From positions 5,022,001-5,086,000 of the forward strand of contig OW818689.1 in the NCBI GenBank assembly GCA_942493325.1: 64,000 nucleotides of DNA, in the 5' to 3' direction. Made by a program: the position numbers and the translations under genes. Below, one piece after another: positions 42,771 to 51,956 of the stretch (the first letter of the stretch is position 1; every line of letters starts with the position of its first letter). The stretch is from JAAFHB01 sp942493325 (GTDB taxonomy: Bacteria; Bacteroidota; Bacteroidia; Bacteroidales; Prolixibacteraceae). The notes under the pieces were generated by a model. It saw nothing but the letters and a program-made list of their open reading frames with translations, was not told where the DNA came from and made no database searches.

Positions 42771-43359
42771 TTATAACTTAACTGTTCTTTTTGCCACTTT
42801 TTTCAGGTAGGCAGCGAAATCAGGGGAAACCGTTTTAGGAACAAATTTCAGTCGTTCGGGTGATTCCCCAAACAAAAAGGCGTACCAAACGAGTCCGCCG
42901 AGGTAACATCCGGCATCATTGGCATGGTGGGTATCGAAAGCAATCTTTTTATTCTTATCCCATGAGTATCCCTGATGCAGGGAGTTTGTCTGGACAGGCA
43001 GGGCAGGGAAGAGAGGATTGGCGTAATCGAATTTGGGGTCTTTCCGGAACGCGTGTTTGCGGTCTGAACTGACCTGGTAGAATGCATCGCCTACCGGAAT
43101 AACTTTCATACCAATGTTTCTGAAGCGTGCAGCCTCCGATTTCAGCACGGCCAATCACCAGCGGATGGCCCCCTTCTTCTGCAAGCTGAGGCAGGAAACG
43201 TGCAGCATTCTGCGAAAAGCTGTTCCCGATCAGGAACAGGCGCAGCGTGTCTGTTTTACCGGCGGCCGCACGACCGCTTTGTGCATATCCTGAATTAAAT
43301 ACCAGCAGCAAAGCCAGCATCAGTGCAATGTGAAAGAAATGTTTAGGTGAACGAATCAT
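42771..43359 (-). pseudogene. SGNH-type hydrolase gene with internal deletion
   Basis: The first frame starts at 43359 with a signal peptide (ending SGYAQ) and block I LFLIGNSFSQNA, reaching GRAEIGGCTLQKHW. The second frame resumes with RNIGMKVIPVGDAFYQVSS and contains DTHHANDAGCYLGGLVWYAF, ending at 42771. Full-length relatives have about 100 more residues in between. The two frames overlap in a 25-bp stretch (about 43111-43135), the probable deletion junction. The Ser and His parts of the active site survive but in different frames, so the product is not functional. Confidence 0.8.
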
Positions 43360-43368
43360 GATAATGTT

Positions 43369-44649
43369 TTAATGGATTAAACGGCCGTCGATCAGGATTT
43401 TACCCACATACAAGTTATTGTCCTTATAGTCATCAGGATTTTTCATCACTCCTCCTCTTTTTTGCAAGATCGCCGCTTTGTCGAATGGTTCGGCAAGTAC
43501 GCTGAATACTACGGTGTGTTCCTTGTTTTCAAGATGATCAATCAGGAAATAATTCATTCTCCGGTAGGTACAATAGGAATCAAACCTTGAGATGGTATCC
43601 CGGACCGATCCGTCAATTTTTACAATTACTTTTCCGGCATCGGGACCCATTACATCATACGCACCGACGGCAGTTCCCTTGAAACGGATGGTGAGTGTTT
43701 CACCCGATCGACCTGCTTTCCCGAATTCGCTGAGGTACTTGCCAAAACCGGCTAATTGCGGCTGATCCTTAATTTTCAGGATTTCCCACCCTTTGCTTAA
43801 GGTTACATCCTTAAGTCCGATCATCTGTGTATTTGAAAAATAATCCGGGGCAAGAGGTTCAGGTAGTTTGTGCTTTTTTGGACGGAACCCTGGGGTTGAG
43901 GCCATCACTTCGAACGAATGTTTCAATACCTGCTGATAAATCATATGACCTGTTTCCGGATAGGGATGGACACCATCCGGACTGAAGACTTTTACCCCGT
44001 CCGATTCTTTGGATGGATTTTTAAATATCAGCAGTTTATTGTCAATCATTTTCCCTACTTCAAATCCAAAATTAATGGTTGGAATATTGTATTGATCGGC
44101 AACTTTTTCCATGGTGATTGCCGATTTTGGCAATTGTCCTTTTTGCGCGGCTTCGAGAAACGATTCCATGATCGTATAGACAAAACAAATATCTGTTTTT
44201 GAATTGTGTTCCCATAATTGCCGGACAATACCTTCCATTGAACGGATAATTCGCTCTTCCGGGGCGTTGGCGTCATTCACTGCAAATTCAACAAAAACAA
44301 GATCGGGATTGAATTTCATGACATGGTCATGCAACCGGAACACCCCAAAATCTGAACCTGTACCGCCGATTGCCGCGTTGATTTCGGAAAACACCGATTT
44401 CGGATAATGTTGTCTGAGCCATTCCAGCGATAAAACTCTCCACCCGTTCTGAGCGGTTATACTGCCGCCCAGGTAAGCTACCTTAATTGAATCTCCCTTT
44501 AGCGATCGGGCAAAAAAATTAGGCAGGTTTCCCCGTACTTTAAGAGCGGAAATTTCATCTTTTTTCAGACTCTCTTTTGAGATACCAAAAGTAAGGCTGG
44601 AATTTAGAACAAAAATTAGCAGGTAAATCAATGCCTTTGTTAATTTCAT
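43369..44649 (-). CDS. Exported SGNH/GDSL-family hydrolase
   Basis: 426 residues with a signal peptide (about 1-23). Block I is VAYLGGSITAQNGW (catalytic Ser), block II GGTGSDFG, block III VEFAVNDAN, and block V SPDGVHPYPETGH (Asp and His). A C-terminal beta domain (about 280-425, FGKYLSEFG to LYVGKILIDG) resembles carbohydrate-binding modules. Probably a carbohydrate esterase acting on a polysaccharide outside the cell. Stop lies 9 bp before the SGNH pseudogene; part of the minus-strand polysaccharide cluster. Confidence 0.87.
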   Translation of the reverse strand: MKLTKALIYLLIFVLNSSLTFGISKESLKKDEISALKVRGNLPNFFARSLKGDSIKVAYLGGSITAQNGWRVLSLEWLRQHYPKSVFSEINAAIGGTGSDFGVFRLHDHVMKFNPDLVFVEFAVNDANAPEERIIRSMEGIVRQLWEHNSKTDICFVYTIMESFLEAAQKGQLPKSAITMEKVADQYNIPTINFGFEVGKMIDNKLLIFKNPSKESDGVKVFSPDGVHPYPETGHMIYQQVLKHSFEVMASTPGFRPKKHKLPEPLAPDYFSNTQMIGLKDVTLSKGWEILKIKDQPQLAGFGKYLSEFGKAGRSGETLTIRFKGTAVGAYDVMGPDAGKVIVKIDGSVRDTISRFDSYCTYRRMNYFLIDHLENKEHTVVFSVLAEPFDKAAILQKRGGVMKNPDDYKDNNLYVGKILIDGRLIH

Positions 44650-44742
44650 AGCGCTTAGTTGTGATTTTTCAGATGGCCGTGCTGAAAAAAAATACCGGTG
44701 ATTCCGTACATCGTCAGATTAACGGAGTCACCGGTAGTAATT

Positions 44743-45669
44743 TTATTTTTTTTGTACAAGTGCAGTGCGGCAATAGTCAACACATTTTTTAACCTCTGTT
44801 ACAGCATCCGAACCGGCAGGAATGGTATACTCCAGCTCAATATCGCAGGTGATGGGCCAATTATTTTTTTGGATTAACTTAAGAATTTCAACGACCGGGG
44901 TTTCTCCTTTTCCAAATTGCTGATTTTTATTCGGCTCAGCAGCTTTGGGGCCTGTTTTATCCTTGATGTGAATGCTCGCGATGCGATTGTGAAGTCGCTC
45001 AATCAATAAATTGGGATCGAGACCTGTGGCGCCGAAATAATGACCGGCATCAAAATTAAGCATTAGTTTAGGTCCGTGAGCCAGGACTTTATCAAAGCTG
45101 AAATTCGGATCTCCGGGCTGACCATGATTGTGGAAAATTACATAGAGGTTGTGTTTGTCCGCAAAAGGGCTCATACGCTTGGCCGACTCTTCAGAAATCT
45201 CCATGGTGATTCCACGGGCACCCAAAGTTTTACATACATTAAAGGCATAATCGATTTCTTCATCAGACCACTTACTTTCACCCAGTTTCAAAATATCGAT
45301 TTTTACCCCTTTGGCTTTAAACATTTTACGGATATCCTTGAATTTGTCCATGGAAACATTTTTTCGCCATTCGCGGAGGGCCTGGGCATCTTTTACCTGA
45401 GGAATTCCTGCATATTGTTCCACTGCTCCACCCATCAACTCCACTGAACTTAAGCCCGACTGGACAATATAATTCAGAATTGCGGGGAGTGACTGATCAG
45501 GCATACTCCTGTAACTGTAGGTGATTGCCCCTACCTGGGCACCACCGAACCTGGAATTTTGGTTACCGGCTGCGATGGCAGAAGTTTGAAAACTAAATGC
45601 GGCAATAACGATGACGATAATTGCCTTGATTCCGGAAAGCCGGAACCGGGGTGCTGCTGATTTTTTCAT
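44743..45669 (-). CDS. Exported TIM-barrel sugar isomerase/epimerase-like protein
   Basis: 308 residues, signal peptide about 1-33 (ending TSAIAAG). AP-endonuclease-2-type TIM barrel: VGAITYSYRSMPDQS, GLSSVELMGGAVEQYAG, YVIFHNHGQPGDPNF, MLNFDAGHYFGA, IASIHIKDKTGP and a terminal CDIELEYTIPAG. The metal-ligand Glu/Asp/His residues are present (E in VELM, H in FHNH, D in NFDAGH, E in IELE). Exported members of the family occur in Bacteroidota polysaccharide loci with Gfo/Idh oxidoreductases, as here, and may act on oxidised sugars. 24 bp downstream of the oxidoreductase gene. Confidence 0.88.
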   Translation of the reverse strand: MKKSAAPRFRLSGIKAIIVIVIAAFSFQTSAIAAGNQNSRFGGAQVGAITYSYRSMPDQSLPAILNYIVQSGLSSVELMGGAVEQYAGIPQVKDAQALREWRKNVSMDKFKDIRKMFKAKGVKIDILKLGESKWSDEEIDYAFNVCKTLGARGITMEISEESAKRMSPFADKHNLYVIFHNHGQPGDPNFSFDKVLAHGPKLMLNFDAGHYFGATGLDPNLLIERLHNRIASIHIKDKTGPKAAEPNKNQQFGKGETPVVEILKLIQKNNWPITCDIELEYTIPAGSDAVTEVKKCVDYCRTALVQKK

Positions 45670-45693
45670 TTGGGGTATAAATTAATTATGTTC

Positions 45694-47028
45694 TTATAAT
45701 GAATAAGGTCTTCTGTACTGGTAATGAAATAGCCGGTGACTGGCAGCTTCTTTATCATCAATAAAGCTCAGTGTAGCGGGATCCCATTTAACCGGGCGCT
45801 GCAATTCGGTTGCGATATTGGCGAGACAGCAGAGCGTATTGGTACTGCATCCCACTTCGACCGGGGCGATAGGATTTTTGCGAGATCGCACTGAATCAAC
45901 AAAATTCTGCATGTGCGGAGAGCTTACCTCATACTGACCTTCGCCGACTTTTTTCTCTTCCCTGGGAAGGAGTGAAGGGTCGGAACACTCAATAAAACCG
46001 CGTGCGACTTTCAACCATCCTTTTGTACCATTGAATTTAATTCCATTTCCACCCTGATCACGAAAGGGTTGTTCGGTCATCACGATACCGTTTTGGTATT
46101 TCATGGTAAGATATTGTGCGTTCTTATAGCCTTTGGGGATGAATTCGCAGGGACCCGATCCATCCATTCCAATGGCCGCCTGTGCAATATCGAACATGTG
46201 TGCGCCCCAGTCGGCAGTATACCCGTTGCCGGTTTCGCTGTACCAGCGCCATGCACCCCATATTTTTTCATTTTGTTCCGGATCGAGTGTGACAGGAGGG
46301 CACAAATCGGGATGGTAATGGATCTTTGGATCGTTTAGCGGACCCATCCATTGATTCCAGTTTAGTGTTGCCGGAACGGGCTGTTCAGGCAGATTCAGTG
46401 GTGTTGGCGGATTGCCCACCTTGGCAAAGATCGTTTCGATATGGCCAATGGCCCCGCTTCGTACCAGGGCGATGGCCTGCTGAAATTCCTTTGAGGAACG
46501 CTGCTGACTGCCGATCTGCAATACGCGGTCGTTACCACGGACAGCCTTTACCATCTCGAGACCTTCGCGGATAGTATAGGCCAATGGTTTCTGAACGTAA
46601 ACATCTTTCCCCGACTGGCAGGCATGAATGGCAGTGAGAGCATGCCAATGGTCGGGTGTTGCAATTGAAACCGCATCAATATCCTTACGTTCGAGCAGCT
46701 CTTCATAAAATTCATACATATCACAACGCGAAGCCATCTTACTTGATTTTTGCCATGCCTCGACCCGCTTTTTGAATCGTTCGCGTTTTATCTGTTCAAC
46801 ATCACAGCAGGCAACCACCTGGACTCCGGGACATTTGGAAAAACTGTTAAAATCGGAACAACCTTGTCTTCCAACTCCAATAAATCCTAAAACTACCCTG
46901 TCGCTCGGAGCTATATGCTCACCGGTAGCCGTTGTCCAGCTTGGAAGTATGGTTAATCCGGTTAAGCCAAGTGCAGAATATCCCAGGAATTTACGCCTGC
47001 TTAAACTTTCCCTCTCACTCTTTTTCAT
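45694..47028 (-). CDS. Exported Gfo/Idh/MocA-family oxidoreductase
   Basis: 444 residues with a Tat-type signal (SRRKFLGYSALGLTGLT). Rossmann fold with GFIGVGRQG, the VSIATPDHWHALTAIHAC segment and VQKPLAYTIREG (catalytic Lys). C-terminal beta-sheet domain with GNGYTADWGAHMFDIAQAAI. These periplasmic NAD(P)-dependent enzymes oxidise or isomerise sugars; in some polysaccharide loci they act as glycosidase-like partners. Forms a pair with the TIM-barrel protein, and stands alone from the sulfatase by a 312-bp spacer. Confidence 0.9.
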   Translation of the reverse strand: MKKSERESLSRRKFLGYSALGLTGLTILPSWTTATGEHIAPSDRVVLGFIGVGRQGCSDFNSFSKCPGVQVVACCDVEQIKRERFKKRVEAWQKSSKMASRCDMYEFYEELLERKDIDAVSIATPDHWHALTAIHACQSGKDVYVQKPLAYTIREGLEMVKAVRGNDRVLQIGSQQRSSKEFQQAIALVRSGAIGHIETIFAKVGNPPTPLNLPEQPVPATLNWNQWMGPLNDPKIHYHPDLCPPVTLDPEQNEKIWGAWRWYSETGNGYTADWGAHMFDIAQAAIGMDGSGPCEFIPKGYKNAQYLTMKYQNGIVMTEQPFRDQGGNGIKFNGTKGWLKVARGFIECSDPSLLPREEKKVGEGQYEVSSPHMQNFVDSVRSRKNPIAPVEVGCSTNTLCCLANIATELQRPVKWDPATLSFIDDKEAASHRLFHYQYRRPYSL

Positions 47029-47231
47029 AATTGTTTAATATAAATATATAATGAAATGTATTTGCTGGTTTAAAGGCTTTTTGCGCTTTGTTACACACTT
47101 CCCAATGTACTAAGGTCTGTTACTGTTTTAAGGATCGCAAGCTAAACATTTAACCGTCAAAATACAATATGTTTGAGATGGTTTTATCGGCAAGAATCGG
47201 TCTGAATAAGGTGTGGGCCGGCGATTTGTAT
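47029..47231. other. Spacer between sulfatase end and oxidoreductase start
   Basis: About 200 bp without a recognisable gene (a 66-codon plus-strand frame at 47169 is not supported). It should contain the promoter of the oxidoreductase operon on the minus strand, but no clear TAnnTTTG is seen. Confidence 0.4.
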
Positions 47232-47264
47232 AAAAAAAATGAGGCTAACCATTTGGTCAGCCTC
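47232..47264 (-). terminator. Terminator of the sulfatase gene
   Basis: On the minus strand GAGGCTGACCA pairs with TGGTTAGCCTC (one wobble) and is followed by ATTTTTTTT. It lies 80 bp past the sulfatase stop and separates it from the oxidoreductase operon. Confidence 0.82.
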
Positions 47265-47340
47265 AAGCTCATTAAATATCCTGGTAATTACCAGTTAAAA
47301 TTTTGCAGAAATGTAGGACAACGGGTGACTTCGTTCCTTA

Positions 47341-48897
47341 TTACTTATCCCCCAGTTGTTTCATTTTGAACCTGTCGTTTGTTGCAGTAACGTGTTCTTT
47401 GATCATAATCTGTTCCATCTCCTTCACGATGTCCGGATGCTGGTCCGATATATCGTTCAATTCCCGGATGTCCTGTTCAAGGTTATATAGTTCAATTTTC
47501 AGGTTGTTTTTAGAGATGTCTTTGCGGATACCTTTCCATGCACCTGATCTCACGGCCTGTTGTCCCCCGTATTCGGGATACTCCCAGTATAAATACTCGT
47601 GTTTCTTCTGCTTTTTGCCTGATAATGTTGGCAGAAAACTAATCCCATCGGCGTATTCGGGTACAGGAACTCCTGCAATTTCGCATAAAGTGGGCACGAC
47701 ATCCCAGAAGGCAAAAATCAGATCATTCTCCGACGCTTTCTTAATCTTATCCGGCCAGCTTGCAATCATCGGAACCCGGAAGCCTCCTTCAAGGGTAAAT
47801 CCTTTTCCCCGGCCATATTCGCTTTTGAACGGTCCCGCACTGTTAAACCACGGCGAGTCTGTCCCACCGTTGTAAGTTGGACCATTATCTGAAGTAAAAA
47901 TGATGAGGGTGTTGTCGTAAATACCCAGATCTTTTAACTGCTGAACTAAAAAGCCAACTTGTTCATCGAGGTATGAAACCATTGCCGCGTAAGCTGCATG
48001 CGGATAACGGTGCGGGAAATACCCCTTGTCTCCTGGATAAGGTTTTTCGTCCCCGAATTTTTTCACATAATAATCGACCCAGCGCTGCGGAGCCTGGAGA
48101 GGTGCATGAGGTATCGGAGTGGCCCAATACATGAAAAACGGTTTGTTTTTATTTCCGTTTATAAAGCCTGTTAACTCTTTAAACATCAGGTCGCCAGCGT
48201 ATTCTTTCAGGGTGTATTTCGTATAACTCCCTGAATCATACGGATCAGCACCTTTTGCCAATAATGTATTCGGAGCTACCGTGTCATTGTCAAGATATAC
48301 CCTGTGTTCATTTTTATACAGATGAACCGGATAATACGTATGTGCCTGGCGCTGGCAGTTGTAACCGTAGAAAAAATCGAATCCCTTTTTATTAGGAATG
48401 CTGTTGGTATGAGGTGCACCAAGTCCCCATTTGCCGATAATACCGGTCTGGTAGCCGGCTGTTTTGAGCAGTTGGGCAATGGTGATTTCGTTTTCCGGAA
48501 GAGGACGCTGTCCCTCCAGGGTCGAATCGGCAAGCATTGCCTTGTAATCCCATACTTTACCGCGTTCCGCCCATTCGTCATTACCACGAATGTAAGAATG
48601 TCCCATATGCTTGCCGGTTAACAGCACACAGCGTGATGGTGCACAAACCGGTGCACCGGAGTAATGCTGTGTAAACCGGATACCGTTTGCTGCGAGGCGG
48701 TCGATATTGGGGGTTTCGATCAGTTTCTGACCATAACAGCCCAGTTCTCCGTAGCCAAGGTCGTCAGCCAGAATATAAATGATATTTGGTTTTGCGGATT
48801 TGCCGGCAGACTGCAGTTGAACACCGTATGACGAAAACGCCGTCGATAATGTCCATCCGATGATGAGGCACTGACTGTTCAGATTTTTAAAATTCAT
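47341..48897 (-). CDS. Exported arylsulfatase-type sulfatase
   Basis: 518 residues from ATG 48897 (a TTG at 48900 is less likely). Signal peptide about 1-31. The formylglycine motif is VCAPSR (Cys85), with metal-site Asp pair in ILADDLGYGELG, TGKHMGHS after the motif, and the family FTSDNGPTY segment. An S1-family sulfatase of type I removing sulfate from a glycan, maturated by an anaerobic or FGE-type enzyme not in the window. Its ATG lies inside the last codons of the small gene that follows cydB, which is unusual. Confidence 0.92.
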   Translation of the reverse strand: MNFKNLNSQCLIIGWTLSTAFSSYGVQLQSAGKSAKPNIIYILADDLGYGELGCYGQKLIETPNIDRLAANGIRFTQHYSGAPVCAPSRCVLLTGKHMGHSYIRGNDEWAERGKVWDYKAMLADSTLEGQRPLPENEITIAQLLKTAGYQTGIIGKWGLGAPHTNSIPNKKGFDFFYGYNCQRQAHTYYPVHLYKNEHRVYLDNDTVAPNTLLAKGADPYDSGSYTKYTLKEYAGDLMFKELTGFINGNKNKPFFMYWATPIPHAPLQAPQRWVDYYVKKFGDEKPYPGDKGYFPHRYPHAAYAAMVSYLDEQVGFLVQQLKDLGIYDNTLIIFTSDNGPTYNGGTDSPWFNSAGPFKSEYGRGKGFTLEGGFRVPMIASWPDKIKKASENDLIFAFWDVVPTLCEIAGVPVPEYADGISFLPTLSGKKQKKHEYLYWEYPEYGGQQAVRSGAWKGIRKDISKNNLKIELYNLEQDIRELNDISDQHPDIVKEMEQIMIKEHVTATNDRFKMKQLGDK

Positions 48898-49021
48898 CAA
48901 TGGGTGGTTTTTCGAGTTCTCTTTTTTCGAATCGCTCCACCGCCCACCGGATTGTAAGATAGCTAATGTAAATCAGTAATGGCCAGCTAAGTAGCCAAAG
49001 TGTCTGAATGAAATAGTCCAT
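48887..49021 (-). CDS. 44-residue membrane protein after cydB (CydX-like candidate)
   Basis: ATG at 49019-49021, stop at 48887-48889. One hydrophobic helix (about 5-24, LWLLSWPLLIYISYLTIRW) near the N-terminus, followed by an acidic/basic cytoplasmic tail (FEKRELEKPP). It starts 19 bp after cydB. Small single-helix subunits (CydX, CydY/H) accompany bd oxidases in many bacteria, and the position and size fit such a role. Its sequence is not closely like E. coli CydX, so this is inference. It overlaps the sulfatase start by 11 bp. Confidence 0.6.
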   Translation of the reverse strand: MDYFIQTLWLLSWPLLIYISYLTIRWAVERFEKRELEKPPIDEF

Positions 49022-49040
49022 AGTTTATTCTGTTTATAGA

Positions 49041-50177
49041 TTAATAAATATGAGTATCAGTTTTACCTTCTATCTCACTTTCGGTAATTTTCTTTACATT
49101 AATTGCTCTCCACGCATACCAGATGTAGGCGACAATAAACGGGACTGCCAACGAAACATAGCCCATTGTCAAAAGGGTATATTTTGATGATGAGCTGTTT
49201 ACAATATTCAGTGAAGATTGATAATCGAAATTTGAAGGGTAATAACAGGTGTTATTGTAACCGGCAATTAGTAAAAGTGAAAAAACAACCAGGATAGTTC
49301 CTCCACCTGTCCACCAGATTCCATTGGTCCGATCTTTTATCAATGAGGAGATAATTCCCCATAAAACTGTCAAAACACCAATGAGGAAAAGTATTAGCAC
49401 TACGGGCATTTGAATCAGATTATTGAAATACTTAAAAGGTTCCAGCGAAACAACCATAGTTTCCGGATTGTATGCATAGCCATCTTTCAAAACAAGGCTG
49501 ATTACAAAGTACAGAAAGAAGACCAAAAATGGGATGGTGTTATAAACCAGCTGTTTTTTGGAACGGGCAAACAAAACGTCATTTTCGATTGAATTCATAA
49601 AGTACAGTAGCGCTTGTATCCGTGCAAGAAAAAAGAGCGCCAGTCCGAGTACAACATTGTTGATATTTAGTACTGCTTCGAGTCCTCTTGCGGGATGCTG
49701 CCATGTTGAGGCATTCATGTCGCTAACCAAAAATTCTGATCCGTTGAAGAATGTCCCTACAACAACCCCAATTAAAATAGGTGCCAATAAACCGTTGGCA
49801 AACAGGAAAGCTTCGAAGGTCTTTGATCCAAGAAAATTGTTGGGTTTGCTTCTGTATTCGTAAGATACAGCTTGTATAATAAAGCAAAACAGCAAGGCCA
49901 TCCAGGCCCAGTAAGCACCGCCAAAACTGGTTGAATAGAATAACGGGAAGGAAGCAAAAAAAGCACCGCCGAAAGTGACAAGGGTTGTAAACGTAAATTC
50001 CCATTTACGCCCCAGGGTATTCAGTATCATTGTCCGTTCATTCCTGGTTTTGCTCATCTCGTAAATCAATGACTGTCCGCCCTGAACAAATAGCAGGAAA
50101 ACCAGTAACGCACCTAAAAGTGATATAATTGCCCACCAGTATTGCTGGAGGGTTAAATGGCTTAATTGTTCAAACAT
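49041..50177 (-). CDS. cydB: Cytochrome bd quinol oxidase subunit II
   Basis: 378 residues from ATG 50177. Nine transmembrane helices expected; the typical LLGALLVFLLFVQGGQSLIY start (variant of the usual GxxLL pattern), GGAFFASFPLFYSTSFGG and a LYFMNSIEND segment fit CydB. The first track codon is a TTG two codons earlier, which overlaps the cydA stop; the ATG two bases after that stop is chosen. Partner of CydA in the high-affinity bd oxidase. Confidence 0.94.
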   Translation of the reverse strand: MFEQLSHLTLQQYWWAIISLLGALLVFLLFVQGGQSLIYEMSKTRNERTMILNTLGRKWEFTFTTLVTFGGAFFASFPLFYSTSFGGAYWAWMALLFCFIIQAVSYEYRSKPNNFLGSKTFEAFLFANGLLAPILIGVVVGTFFNGSEFLVSDMNASTWQHPARGLEAVLNINNVVLGLALFFLARIQALLYFMNSIENDVLFARSKKQLVYNTIPFLVFFLYFVISLVLKDGYAYNPETMVVSLEPFKYFNNLIQMPVVLILFLIGVLTVLWGIISSLIKDRTNGIWWTGGGTILVVFSLLLIAGYNNTCYYPSNFDYQSSLNIVNSSSSKYTLLTMGYVSLAVPFIVAYIWYAWRAINVKKITESEIEGKTDTHIY

Positions 50178-50179
50178 AA

Positions 50180-51745
50180 TCAATGTCCTCCGTCGTTAGG
50201 TCCTTTTTTAATTTGCGTGGTCATAATTTTAACCTCTGCAATCAGTAATAGTGTAAATACTAATGCGAAAAGCCAGAATGTTACAATTACAGAACCGGCA
50301 GTAATGTTGGTAACAGCCGCTACTGTCGGAAGTAAATCCTGTACTACCCAGGGTTGACGTCCTACCTCGGCAACAATCCATCCGGCCATTTGTGCAATAT
50401 AGGCCAATGGAATTGTGAGAATGGCAATTTTAAGAAACAGTCGTTGTGAAGTAAGTTTGTCTTTTGTAACAAAATAGATTGAAAGAATAAAAAAGATTAA
50501 AAACCAGCTTCCCAAAATCACCATGATATGAAAACTATAAAAGACAAGTGGGATGCCGGGAATCATATCGTTGGCATTTTTTAAAAATCCATATCCGAAA
50601 TATTTGAAATAATTATCCTGAAAATCCTTTGACATGAATTTCTCTCTCAGTTGTAACGCTTCATCATTGCGTCCTTCGGAGATGGCATTTTTATAGTTGC
50701 GAAGTGTTTCGATCGCCATTTTACCCCTCGCAATCTTATCTGCAGCCGGGAGAATTCCCTCTTTTTCGTTGCCGTTGAGCAGATCTTTCACGCCGGGCAC
50801 AAAGGCATTGACATCGAGGTGGATCATATATGACAGGGCATTTGGGATTTCGATTTTGAATAAAAATTCGGGAAGTTTATTGTTCCCGGGATCTGTTTTT
50901 ACAGGCGAGAATATCCCGAATGCGACAAGTCCGACCCCATTTTTACCTTCATAATGTCCTTCCATGGCAGCCAGTTTCATCGGCTGTCTGATTGCCACTT
51001 GTTTGGCAGAACCATCTCCGGTTGTGATCAGGAACAGGGAACTTAAAAAACCAAATATGGCTGCCACAAGAATGCTTTTCTTCGCGAATAGCACTTCCCT
51101 TTTTTTCAGCAGAAACCAGGCCGAAACCCCAATGATGAAAACTCCTGCCAGAACAAAGCCTGAAGTGATCGTATGAAGGAATTTATTAACTGCTAACGGA
51201 GAAAGGAAAACTTCCCAGAAATTGACCATCTCATTTCGCGCGGTGTCTGGATTAAACTGCATTCCTACAGGGTATTGCATCCATGCATTGGCTACCAGAA
51301 TCCACAATGCTGATAAGCTTGCGCCAATGGCGGTCATCCAGGTCGAAATCAGGTGGAATTTTTTACTCACCTTATCCCAGCCAAAAAACATTACGGCGAT
51401 AAAGGTCGACTCAAGAAAAAATGCCATGATCCCTTCGATGGCAAGGGGGGCTCCGAAAATATCACCTACAAACCATGAGTAGTATGCCCAGTTCGTTCCG
51501 AATTCAAACTCCAGGATTATACCGGTGGCAACTCCAATGGCGAAGTTAATTCCAAAGACTTTCATCCAGAATCGGGTGATTTTTTTCCATTCAGGATTCC
51601 CGGTCCTGTAATAAATGGTCTCCATAAAGGCGAGGATAAAAGTGATTCCAAGCGTAAGGGGAACAAATAGCCAGTGGTACAGTGCTGTAAGGGCAAACTG
51701 GGCTCTGGACCAGTCAACCAGAGAAGGATCAACAATTTCGTTCAT
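50180..51745 (-). CDS. cydA: Cytochrome bd quinol oxidase subunit I
   Basis: 521 residues, about the length of the long-Q-loop form. Heme ligand His in TALYHWLFVP, the FWMKVFGINFAIGVATGI region with the second His-containing helix, and the GRQPWVVQDLLPT signature near the C-terminus. Between helices 6 and 7 is a large periplasmic Q-loop (about residues 240-395). It oxidises quinol and reduces O2 at the b595/d centre at high affinity, suiting low-oxygen growth. Operon: DUF4492-cydA-cydB-small protein. Confidence 0.96.
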   Translation of the reverse strand: MNEIVDPSLVDWSRAQFALTALYHWLFVPLTLGITFILAFMETIYYRTGNPEWKKITRFWMKVFGINFAIGVATGIILEFEFGTNWAYYSWFVGDIFGAPLAIEGIMAFFLESTFIAVMFFGWDKVSKKFHLISTWMTAIGASLSALWILVANAWMQYPVGMQFNPDTARNEMVNFWEVFLSPLAVNKFLHTITSGFVLAGVFIIGVSAWFLLKKREVLFAKKSILVAAIFGFLSSLFLITTGDGSAKQVAIRQPMKLAAMEGHYEGKNGVGLVAFGIFSPVKTDPGNNKLPEFLFKIEIPNALSYMIHLDVNAFVPGVKDLLNGNEKEGILPAADKIARGKMAIETLRNYKNAISEGRNDEALQLREKFMSKDFQDNYFKYFGYGFLKNANDMIPGIPLVFYSFHIMVILGSWFLIFFILSIYFVTKDKLTSQRLFLKIAILTIPLAYIAQMAGWIVAEVGRQPWVVQDLLPTVAAVTNITAGSVIVTFWLFALVFTLLLIAEVKIMTTQIKKGPNDGGH

Positions 51746-51752
51746 AGGAGAA

Positions 51753-51956
51753 TTATTTTGTTTTAGTGAGATTTTCGATCACATGCTCGCTACGTTCTTT
51801 GTCTGTACTAAAGTTCTTTTTCAGGTAATTTGGGAAAAAGAAAAGCTTAAGTACAAAAAAGAGGATGAACAGTTTGATCAGGATGATGGCCCAAAGAGTA
51901 CGACCTAAAGTCATACTTCTGAATCCATCAATATAAAAACGTATTATCTTTCTCAT
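51753..51956 (-). CDS. DUF4492 small membrane protein of the cyd operon
   Basis: 67 residues: an amphipathic FYIDGFRSMTLGRTLWAI start and a helix (about 22-42, IILIKLFILFFVLKLFF), charged tail. This is the DUF4492 family, typically placed directly upstream of cydA in Bacteroidota as here (7 bp before the cydA start). Its exact role in bd oxidase assembly or stability is unknown. Confidence 0.85.
   Translation of the reverse strand: MRKIIRFYIDGFRSMTLGRTLWAIILIKLFILFFVLKLFFFPNYLKKNFSTDKERSEHVIENLTKTK

Noticed and set aside
47303..47875. 190-codon plus-strand open frame
   Set aside because: Antisense to the sulfatase gene C-terminus and overlaps its terminator region; composition is that of a shadow frame.
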